Part shown: piece after piece, positions 39,570-50,000 of the stretch | How the letters are laid out: each line of letters starts with the position of its first letter | How positions within the stretch are numbered: position 1 is the first letter of the stretch | Origin: Dasyornis broadbenti | Lineage: Eukaryota > Chordata > Aves > Passeriformes > Dasyornithidae | Reading direction: 5' to 3' | Length of the DNA: 64,000 bases | Assembly: GCA_013397935.1 (NCBI GenBank) | Contig: VZRN01006621.1 | Location: 63,489-127,488 of the forward strand | Position numbers and translations under genes: made by a program | Notes under the pieces: generated by a model | What the model was told of the DNA's origin: nothing | The model's database searches: none | What the model saw: only the letters and a program-made list of their open reading frames with translations

Positions 39570-40263
39570 TTGAAGGATGAACAAATTCAGAGCAGTCTTG
39601 TTGAGAAGGACTTGGGGGTGTTGGTGGATGAGAGGATGGCCATGAGGCAATACTGTGTGTTTGCAGCCCAGAAAGCCAGTGGTGTCCTGGGCTGCATCCA
39701 AAGCAGTGTGGCCAGCAGGGTAAGGGAGGGAATTCTGCCCCTCTACTCCATTCTTGTATGACTGCACCTGGAGCACCCAGCTCTGGGGTCCTCAGCACAA
39801 GGGAAGACAAGGACCTATTGGAGCAGGTCCAGAGGAGAGTGAGAAAGATGATCAAGGGGATGGAAAACTTTTCCTGTGGGGACAGGCTGGGACATTCGGG
39901 GTTTCTCATCCTGGAGAAGAGAAGGCAGCAGGGAGACCTTATTGTGGCATTTTCAAATCTAAAGTGGGCTTTTAAGAAGTACAGGGGAAAAAAATTTAGC
40001 AGAACTTGTTATGAAAGGACAAAAGGTAACGGTTTTAAATGGAAATAGTTTTGTTTTAAATTAGATATTGAGGGTGGTGAGACACTGACATACATTGTCC
40101 ATAAATGTGGTAGATGCACTATCCCTGGAAGTGTTCATGGGCAGGAGGGACTGGGCACTGAGCAACTTGATCTGGTGGAAGATGTCCCTGCCCATTGGAA
40201 GAGTGCTGGAACTAGATGACCTTTAAAGGTCCCTTCCAACCCAAATCATTCCATGATTCCATG
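39570..40263 (+). repeat. CR1 LINE, plus strand, frameshifted reverse transcriptase C-terminus and 3' UTR
   Basis: The 3' tip shows ATTCCATGATTCCATGA at 40247-40263, the short terminal repeat of CR1, preceded by CTTTAAAGGTCCCTTCCAACCC. Plus-strand translation gives VEKDLGVLVDERMAMRQ and QKASGVLGCIQSSVASRVRE up to a stop near 39761. The frame then shifts to 39758-40048, with LLEQVQRRVRKMIKGMEN and ILEKRRQQGDLIVAF. These are ORF2 C-terminal phrases of CR1, so the copy is broken by a frameshift and cut at the 5' end. It differs in its 3' end from the copy at 17.6 kb, so it belongs to another subfamily. The 122-codon minus-strand ORF over it is an antisense shadow. Confidence 0.92.
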
Positions 40264-43200
40264 ACTTTGGCCGTTTGAAACAATCAAACAAAAAGGCTCA
40301 AAATACTATGAATCAATAAGCTGAGGTCCAATTCACAGCAAAATTTTGAAGAAAACAGTCCTACAACTTATTTGTGTCAGCCAAAACTCAGTTGTTGAAG
40401 GTATTTCTCTGTATTCCTTCCACAATGCACTGACACTTATGAATAAAGAAAATGTTGCACATATGTAGATACGAGTAAAGACTTGCATGCTCTTTTATGT
40501 GACATTCCAGGGCAGGTTGGAACATAACCTGATTGCAACCTTAATCAAATGCATGCAGAACTGACCAGAAAATAGCTCAGAAATAGCCAGCTAAAGGTCA
40601 CAGCCAAAAGTACAAATAATGGGTTGTGTGTTTTTATGTGGAAGTTGGACTACAATCCTTTACTGTTCATTATTTTCAAGCTCCGTAATGATGGAGCAGC
40701 AGGTACACTTCCCAAGTACGCAAACTGCAACAAACCAGGAGATATTGCAAGCTGTGTTGGACAGCATCCATTTTATCCTGTTGTTTACACAGCTGTTAGA
40801 CGCTCTACACAACACCCTGCTTCCAGTGTCTTCAGTCAATGTTTTATGCACAGCCATGCTACAGCCACTGATCTGCACTCTAACCCTTCTTTTTCCTCTG
40901 CACTTTATTCACTGAATGTTCATGCAAGTACTGTAGAGAAAACCTGTCATTCTGTTTTCAGAAAGGAGTGATATGGCATGCTGCAAATCACTTTATGAGC
41001 TTTTACTTTAGTAATATCTTGTTTGGCTTTTTCCCTCTGGTTTGTTTTTTTTGTTTTGTTTTGGAGTTTTTTTTTTTTTTTCATTAAAAGCCTTTAATAT
41101 GGATTAACCTTTAACTGAAATCCATACTGAATCACCATTTATTTTTCACTTCCATTCCTATATTAAAAAAATCAATAAAAAATTCTAGAATTAGCACATA
41201 AGCATGTAAAATATATTAAAGTACTAGTATACACATGAAAATTCTGTAACTATACAAAGGAAAAAGAAAGGCTGAAACCTTTTAAAAAAGAGTAACATCA
41301 GTTCTGATTTGGTTTAGTATTTAGTTGTTCAAACTGGGTAATGGCCAACAACACAAAGGGAGAAAAAGGACCCTGGTGACCTGTTAATAAACTCTAGATC
41401 CTGAAATCAATGACAGGCAAAGGGTCGCTGTCTGATCAAGCCAACTAAATGATTTTAAAGCTCTCACCTACTTTCAAAAACATGAGAGGCCCCCAAGTGC
41501 ACAGAAACAGAGTTTCAACTCTATTGACATAATGAACAAAATCACCCTGTCTGTCTTTAGTAAACACATCAGTAAAATAGCAAGGAAATCAACCATTGTT
41601 TCAGCACAGAAACATATTTAAGGAGATATAACTTTTCATGAGTGTTCTGTGTGTTTATCTGATATGTAATCAGTTCACAGAACCAAAGATTAAGATAGAA
41701 AGACAGAGGGTTTTTTTCAATTTTATCTGTGTAAATCTGTACAATTAATTATTTCATAAGATTCATTCAACATATTCCTACTCTTTAAATCAATTAATTT
41801 CTGAAAGGGGCTGTGTTTTCCAGAATATGAAGTATGACTTTTGTTAGGAGAATTGTCTAAGAAATATAAATCAAGTTTTGAACTTCTATACCAGGTCATT
41901 TAATTTTTTTTTTTTAAACAGGTCTATATGTATAACCAAGACAATTCTTTCTAATCTACTTTTGTCTTCAAGTCCACTTTTTTATAGTGGTCTTTTGAAC
42001 AGTGATGGACAAAGCAGCAAAAAAAAGAGCAGTTGAATTCACACAAAACTAATTACACTCTAAAAGCACAAGTTAAAAATTAACTTGCGCAAACTAAAAA
42101 TAAACTTGCTCTCATTCAAACCTTAGGCACACACTTAACACATTTAAATACTGAGTATTACATTGGTATGGCACCTGAAGACCCGGCCAGTAAGGAATTT
42201 CGGTTTTCCCAGCAGGATGCACATGGTTATTCTAATGTCTTCCTATCAGAGTTAGATTTCTATTAGCCAGAGAGACTGTTCATGCACAAAGAATGAGAAC
42301 TGAGTGCGGATACCTTCCTTAAAATGCCTCCCTCACTGAAATGAACTGAATGTGTACAATTGGCAGTGTTCTTTCAAGGGAACTGACAGAACCACCAGTT
42401 CTTGGAATGACCATAATCTGAACAACTGCATTCCTTTGACAGCTGGTGGAATAGACGTGATTTGACAGCATTCAACAGATCATTTTAACGAGATCCCGAG
42501 GATTGCTAATAGTCTTCACTTCTTTATCACTGACAGTCAGTTAAGTGTACAAGGATGCAGTAGGATACAACCTGCAGAATGAACTTTAGAGTTAGGGAGA
42601 GAAAAAAGTGTGTGAGTGATAAATGGATGTATCTAGATGTCACCTCGCACTTTCAGATATAATGTTCTGAAAGTCATCTCCTCTAGGGCAGTAGAACAAC
42701 CCTCCCTATGAGTGATGATCGAAGGTTCAGAAAGGCACCATATATATCTAACGTTTTTATTTAGCACATGTGCGTAATAAAATTGAACTGATCCTAAATC
42801 CTAACAAAACTGAGTAAACTGGAGCATTTTTTTTTTTAATGAAAGTTAGAGGATTTAGCTTGAAATCTGAATTTCATTACTTGTGGAGCTATTTTGCTAT
42901 GCATCGTTGAGTCTTGACAGTGTTAACATATAAAGCCTTTTCCCTTCAGTGCAATACCTGAATTTTGTTCAAAGAAGATATTTTTTATTTATGAATCTTG
43001 TTCAGGGGGAAGAAATGGACTTTTAATTCAAGTTTCAAATGTGTTGCATGACTACTTTGCTAACACAACACATGGGAATAGTAATCTCCATCAAGTGAAG
43101 CAAAAATGACTGAAACTATCCGAAAAGTGTTACAAGAGCTTTTTTGAGCCTTGATCACTGCTGTGGAAAATGAGAGGTAAAGGAAGCAATGTTTAGAATA

Positions 43201-43939
43201 GACTAAAGAAAGAATTTCTAGCGTTCTTGTTCTCTGGACAAAACTACATGGAATTTTATAGGACATTCTAAGCAATTATATTTAAAGGCATAAGAAAATA
43301 GTATCTTTTATTATGCCTGAAATAAAATTTATAGTCTTATGGCAAACACCATTATGAATGGTGATGTAGAGTTACAACTTACTCAGGAATTACACCATGT
43401 ACTATGCTCCAAATATATATTATGTAATATTCTTTTTTTTTTTCTGCACATAATGTGGCAGTACTGTACAAAGTTTGGGAGAAATTTTTTCAATACAGAG
43501 GGGTTTTCTTTTTGTGGGTCATAGCTTTTATCATGTCAAGTTATGTTTTAGAGATTCCTCTATCTTCATTCACACTCAGAAATTGATCACACTTCTGTTT
43601 GTGTTACTTCAGATTCAGTTTGAAGTTGATAGGAGTGGCAAAATCTAATGGCAAGTAGAGAATGACTTTTCCTCTCTGCAGTCCTGTTTGGTAACTAGGC
43701 TTTGTTGCCAAGTAGAAAACCATTGAATACATTATCTGAGCTAGATGTATTAAATCACATCAATTGCCCTCAAGCTATGCAAAGCAACAAAATAAGAATA
43801 GCTGGGTGTTAGATGCCAGACACCCACCAAAGCCTCTCTATCACTCCCCTCTGCAGCTGGACAGGGGAAACGAAAATATAGTGAAGGATTCATAGGTTGA
43901 GATAAGGACAGAAAGAGATCACTCATCAAATACTGTCAC
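40264..43939. other. Intergenic, no gene recognised
   Basis: AT-rich. At 40619-40971 two plus frames (98 and 115 codons) and one minus frame are open over the same bases, which suggests low stop density rather than a gene. There is a T-rich tract at 41041-41081. Nothing else was recognised. Confidence 0.55.
41041..41081. repeat. T-rich simple repeat
   Basis: TTTTG units and a run of about 15 T. Confidence 0.85.
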
Positions 43940-44829
43940 AGAAAAATAGACTTGAATTAGAGATATTAATTGAATTTATTACTAACAATAATCAGGAAAA
44001 TAAGAAGCAAAATAAGACTGTAAAAGACCTTCCCCCCAACCCTCCCTCCTTCCCAGCTCGAGCTCCTCCCCCCAGCGACACAGGAAGATGAGGAATAGGG
44101 ATTACAGTTGGTTCATTGCAGGTTGTTCCTGCTGCTGCTGAGGGAGAGGAGTCCTCCTCCTGCTCTGGAAGTTCACCATGAGCTTCCCCAATGTGAGTCC
44201 ATGGGCAGCAGTTCTCCACAAACTGCGGCAATATGAGTCACATTTCCATGGGATGCAGTCCTTAAGGCACAGTCCTTCAGGTCCTTCAGGATCATGGGGT
44301 CATAAGTCCTACCAGGAAGCCTGCTCCAGCACAGGCTAAACTATCCACGGGTCCACAGGTCCCTGCCAGGAGCCTGTTCCAGCACAGGCCCTCCACAGGG
44401 TCACAGCCTCCTCTCAGACATCCACCCACTCTTGCATGATTCTCCTCCATGGGCTGCAGATGGAGTTCCTGTAGCACCTCCTGCCCCTCCTTCTGCACTG
44501 ACCTTGGTGTCTGTAGAGTCGTTCCTCTCACATTCTCACCCCATGCTTCTCCAGCCGCAATTACAACTGCGCAGTAATTTTTTTCCCTCTTCTTAAATAT
44601 GTTACCACAGAGGCGTTACCACCATTTCTGACTGGACAAGCCTTGGCCAGAAGTGGATCTGTCCTGGGACTGGCTAGCATTGGCTCTATTGGACACAGAG
44701 GAAGCTTCTAGAAACTTCCCGCAGAAGCCACCACTGTAGCTCCCCACTACCAAAACCTGCCCATGGAAACCAAATGCACTGGAAAAATGTTGCATCATCT
44801 GAGGCCATTTTTTGTCTGGCCACTAAACA
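43940..44829 (-). mobile_element. Avian endogenous retrovirus-type LTR, probably solo
   Basis: This block is GC-rich against its flanks and matches, by memory, an LTR common in bird genomes. Its recurring phrases include CTGCTCCAGCACAGG, CATGGGCTGCAG and CTCCTTCTGCACTGACC. Read on the minus strand it starts TGTTTAGTGGCCAG near 44829. It has two CCAAT motifs around 44680, a TATA-like TATTTAAGAA at about 44592-44601, and an AATAAA at 43975-43980 near its end. This is the order expected for U3-R-U5. I see no gag, pol or env sequence on either side and no clear target duplication, so the left border and the solo state are inferred. The ORFs at 43992-44231 and 44292-44531 are by-products of the GC-rich repeat. 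Confidence 0.65.
44592..44601 (-). promoter_or_regulatory. TATA-like element of the LTR promoter
   Basis: TATTTAAGAA on the minus strand lies about 80 bp downstream of two CCAAT motifs inside the LTR. The position fits the U3 promoter. Activity is unknown. Confidence 0.4.
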
Positions 44830-44879
44830 TGAGGGGATACTCTTAAGTATACGGAATGCAAGTTGTAGGCACAGTTAAT

Positions 44880-45300
44880 TCAAAGGGCAGTCCAAAGGGC
44901 AGCAACATTTTTATTGGTTTTTACAGAAGTTAGACTGGACAAGATAGGGATGAGACAAGAAAGTCTTTTGGAAATCACATAGGAGGATCTGAAAAAGGAA
45001 TGCCAGGCATATAGACAGATCATGGCTGTGTTGTGTCCAGATGTCCAGACTCTGACAGCAAGGGTGGGCTTCAGGGGTGACCCCTGGGTGCAGTGGCCAG
45101 GATTTGGGCCTGGGAGTGGGTGCTTGGTGGCTCCTATGTCTGGGAAGGGCAGGGCTGTGGGGAGATGGAGATCAGCTCTGGTACAGCATTGCTGGGACAG
45201 AGGTGACCCCAGCACATGACTGGCAAGGCAAATGCACAAGAACACATTATCATAAATCTTTATATAGAATTGTCTACCCCAACCTGACAGCAAAAATTAA
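44880..45300. other. GC-richer block beside the LTR, unidentified
   Basis: It begins with a 12-bp tandem TCCAAAGGGCAG pair near 44881-44903. The part at 45020-45240 is GC-rich and open on both strands (minus 44880-45293, 137 codons; plus 45022-45219 and 45077-45307). The predicted peptides lack known motifs. It may be a piece of an interspersed repeat, perhaps related to the neighbouring LTR insertion, but I do not recognise it. Confidence 0.4.
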
Positions 45301-47065
45301 TCATTAAATCTTTGAAAGCATTTGAGTTGCTAATGATTTATTTTCCACTAACTGAAGAACGTAAGAAAAACAGAAAATTTCAGGAAATATTTTTCTGCTC
45401 TAGATTTCCTATTTGCTTGTATTTCTGCTGTGCCTGAGAGTCAAATCATACAATAATTTACAATCAAGTTTACTCAGAAATAAAAAGGAGCCAGTGGAAT
45501 TGCATTAGGGTAATCTGAACCTTGTCCACCCAGTCTTGAGGCTAACAAATGAAATCAAGTCTCCCCTTAGACAGAGGTCTAAATGCCAAACAACCTAAAC
45601 AAATACTTGAGCTCCCAGGAGTATGGGAAAGCAGAGCTTCTTATTCCCTCATGCTTGTACTCCATGATAAGACATCAACAGCCATGACTTCCAAGTGCTG
45701 AACTGTGTGACTCCATGAAGAACAAAACCTCTTTCATAGCGTTGTGTCTCTGACAACAGTGTGCATACTCTGCAGTTGGATGGGTGACTTACAGCAAAAG
45801 TTCATTTAGAAAGCCCTGCTGGGAAGCAGTTTCACTCCATCCAGCAATATACAAAAAACAGCTCATCATGCCCAGCTGCACAAAATTTAGGCTGCAGGAG
45901 AAGCACTGTACTGATGTAGGTCAGCCTGAGACTGTGATTCTGCAGGACAGAAGGACAAAACCCATCATTATCTCTTTTAACACCATAGCCTTGATTTATA
46001 GGCATTTATCTGCATTTTGTCTCATGTAGAGCGGTTAAAATAGAAAATTTTTGAATAAAAGATGTTTGAATCTCACATGTCAGTCATATTTTTCCCATAC
46101 ATAATATTCTGCGTGCTCTGTAAGGCTCTTAGGTAATGTAGAGGCATCAAGTCATGGCTAAAATATAGATCAGAACTGTGGCCACCCCAGGCTTTTTGAA
46201 ACAGAAAATTAAATGCCTCTAAGCACACACCACCCACTGCCATTTCTACCCTAATATGCCCCCAGCATCTTCGAATGCGAAACAATTTTCCCCCAGGAAG
46301 GCTATCAGGGACGCATCTTTGAACAAAAAGAAAATTTGAACCTATTTCAAATGGAAGCAGCAGAGCAGGGGAGCCATTCCAGAACTAACAGTCCCTTCAG
46401 TCTTGTGGTTCATCCTAAAAAACAGACACATAAATATAAATACATCATACAGAAATAATCTAGCTCCAATGTTTTCCCAAACGAATAAGAAAGAATATCC
46501 CAGTCAGTTAGGATATATCTCCAATCAGAAAGACTTTTTTTTTTCAGTTTGATGAAAAAAACCTCCTTGCTTCTACCAAATAAACACAACAGTAAAGATG
46601 ATGTATTGAAACTTTTTAGCACAAAAATAAAATCTGTCTAGTTTGACACAAGTGCATGAAATTTGTTGCTCTGCTTTGACTTTCTGCTTCTCTCTTTAAG
46701 ACACTGTTTTTTACTCTTTATTCAAACCAAGTTTTTAATTTTACTGTATATTTAACATGTTTAAAATGAAACAGTATATCAGGGGGATGTATGTGTGGTG
46801 CGACTCTGTGGAAGGGGGGAATCTGATTTACTGAGTAAAACTGGGTCTGTAAGCAGAACTTTGTAATATAAGGCTGTTTCCTTAGACTATTCGAAATATT
46901 CTAAATTAAAAATAGGCAGAGTTATTTATTTATATGATCAATATTTTCTCTTGCATTTTGTGCAGAAGCATATTAAATGCCCATACCTAACTGATTTTAT
47001 GACTATTTTGGCCGGTATATTGGTGTGATTTCAGTATAAATAAATAAGCTGTTAACCATGGGTGG

Positions 47066-47096
47066 CAGCTGTCACATTTGCAAATGACATTGACAG
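47066..47096. promoter_or_regulatory. Possible binding-site group: E-box, POU-like palindrome, MEIS-like sites
   Basis: CAGCTG (47066-47071) overlaps CTGTCA (47069-47074). It is followed by the perfect 12-bp palindrome CATTTGCAAATG (47075-47086), which contains ATTTGCAA, close to the POU octamer, and by TGACAG (47091-47096). CTGTCA and TGACAG are inverted copies of a MEIS/TGIF-type core. The arrangement is visible; function is inference. Confidence 0.3.
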
Positions 47097-50000
47097 AGCT
47101 AATAAAATGCTGTAAGCTAGATGCAAGCCTGGGTAGAATGATGAATTTTAAAGACAAGAAAAAAGTAAATGTTCCACTGATCAAGAAGGAAGGAAGAAAT
47201 AGCTCACTGCAAAGCAATAAATACCCCACAGAATTTTTGTCTAGTAGCAATAAACTCTTAGTATGCAAAGAATGAAATCTTCATTTTACAAGAGGAAGTG
47301 AGAATTATAAGATTAAATGTATTTACTTGATATGTTTACACACAGAAAGACCTCCATAGAGCCATTTATAGTCCTAGTCCCGTACATATATTTTAGTATA
47401 ATCAATGTGATTATACTGTCTTTTGTTAAATTAAATACATTATCTTTTCCTTCTCAGTATGCAACTTTTTTTTTTTTCTTTCCTACGGAACAGTCTATTT
47501 TTACATAGACAGTATAAAATATTACCAGCAAATATAACCAAGAGTGATTTACTTAAAAAGTTTAGGCACTGGAAAGAAGAGGAGTAATTATTGATAAACC
47601 ACTCACTAATTTGCTGGTAAGAAGTAAAGGTGTTCTGGCCACACGTTTCTTTTCCTTCTGCATAATATGAATACTTTATTTGCTTATTACATGGACAATG
47701 TAAAATTTATAAGTTCATATGCTTAAAATATTAATTTCCTTTTTTTCAATTTTCTTTATATTTGAAGCAAAAGATGTGATAGTTCAGTGTATTCTTCTAG
47801 ATAACCACATTCAGCAATGGATGGATTTGAATGGTTAGTTGGATTTCTCAAGTTTTAACATATCTAATTGGAATCATTAATTTCAAAGTTGTCTCTGAGC
47901 TATCCTAATACTGGATAAAGCACATAGCTGAGTTAGTTTCTCAACAGGTATTTTGTCATCTACAGTCTCATGCATAAAAGGAAAGAACCCCCTGAGTGTC
48001 ACAGGTGATGTGATTAATAGCTGAGAAATATAGTGGTTCACGTTTCTATTTCTCTTTAAAACAGGTTCTCTGAATACTTTATGTAGTTTCTCTGTAATCT
48101 CAGCTCTCAGTAATTTAATTAAGTAATGGCTCACTTCAGAGCATTTTGAATGGGATAATAGAAGCCGGTGGGCAGTACAGGATGAGTAGAGGCCAGCAGT
48201 TCATTGACTCCATTTCATAATTCATTGGACCTTAAATGAACATGTGAGTTCATTTTCCTGACTGGCATTATCTACGGATGAACCAAGCCAGCCGAAGAAG
48301 GTTCATGAACTACATCTGTAACTCGGTGACTGGCAGATTTAAAAGATACAGAAGAGGATGGAGGTAAGTATTACAGGGCTGGAAATTATTTGGTGGTTTC
48401 TTTGTTTTCCAAACTGTTAGGCATGAAACATTGGAACCAGTTTTGACGCTATTGATACTTGGTCTCACTTTTAGTAACTCCTCTCTTTGCCAGATTTGTT
48501 TTTTTTTTTCCCATTGTCACCAGGTGAAAAAAAATAGGACAACAGTGCAGGTCAACAACACCAAACCTAAGAACAAATTGCAGCTGTGTGACTTCCAAAG
48601 CCTGTTATGGAAACAAACTTCCAACATCTTTTATGGAAAAAAACTCTTATCAGCTCTTAACTTTTACCACTCGGTGTTATGCCATGTGAAAAAGTATCTA
48701 ATTTTGTTTATTTCAAATTTGTTTCCTAAAGACTCATTTTATACTTCCTAGTTCTTTCTTTTCACTTTTCTATTACGAAAAATAAGAATAGTAGTTTTTT
48801 GTTTATTTCCCACGTCAGCTCTAATTTTGAATTTTTTTTTATTTATTAGATATTATTCCCATCACTCTTTTCTTTTCCATACTGAAGATTCCTAACTTTT
48901 AGAGACTCCTAATATGCATACTATTTCACAGCTATTAACATTGTTCTTGATTTCTGGGTGCTTTCTCTTGTTTTTCATATGGGAACAGACTGTTTTTACT
49001 GAGTAGCTGAAATGTGGAATCCCTCTGGATTTTTGAAATAGCATATTGACACATTTTTATTGTTTTTTTCTCTTATTAGCTAATACATTTTAATACCAGA
49101 TTTATTTATGTTGGTTTTGGCCACTACCTAGTTAGAAACAGCAAGTCAAAATATTCTCCGTGAGTAATAAACTGATTCTGGGATCACGGCACAGGTGGAT
49201 TTTTGGGTAGGTTTTGCCTTTGCCCATCACCTTCCATTTTTTTCAGTTTCAACCACAGCTTCAGTTCATGCAGCAATGATCCATTGATTGTTTTGCAAGT
49301 ATTCCCAATTTGCTTTTCTAGATTATCTTTGGTTCTATGAAACAATTCCAGTCCTAAAATAATGCCTAACAGTGTTTTTTACACTGAGAAACCTTATCAA
49401 GTATCCCCGTACTTTGTTTCCTGTTCTAAAATCTAAGATCATGTCATTCCATTGTGTTTATTAAGTTTGATGAAACAGTTTATCAAAATCTAATTAGAAA
49501 TCCAAGTGACTAAATCATATTACTCTGATGCAACGGCTTATTGACACCTTCAAGAAAACCTAGAAGATTGGCCTTCCATATAAACTAGGGTTACTTTTGC
49601 CTCGTATATCCGAGGAATTGTGGTGTCCACTTGATTTTGCTTTTTGTGGCAGTTTCTAGGCACTTTCTAAGAATATTTTCAGAATCAAATGTGTTGGTTT
49701 TGGACTTTTCCAACACTTTCACCCCACTTTCTTAAAATACTTAACAAAAATGGCTTTTCAAACCTGAACATTAAGGCTGAGATTCTAAATCACTTAGATT
49801 TAAGGTTCTGGGTTATTAGTAGAAGTTATGACTTGGAAGCTTCATCACCTTTTTTTAGCATCTTCTGTTTAGAGTAATTTATATATGGAGAGAATTGTTT
49901 TCAAGAAAGCATATATGATCGGTGGGGACTAATTAGTTACAGACTGGAAAAGATATTAGCTCCTTGCTAATAGAGAGATGTGTATTAGGGTATTTCTTAA

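Noticed and set aside
39541..39909. 122-codon minus-strand ORF
   Set aside because: Antisense shadow of the CR1 reverse transcriptase fragment.
44880..45293. 137-codon minus-strand ORF as a gene
   Set aside because: GC-rich block open on both strands; the peptide has no known motif.
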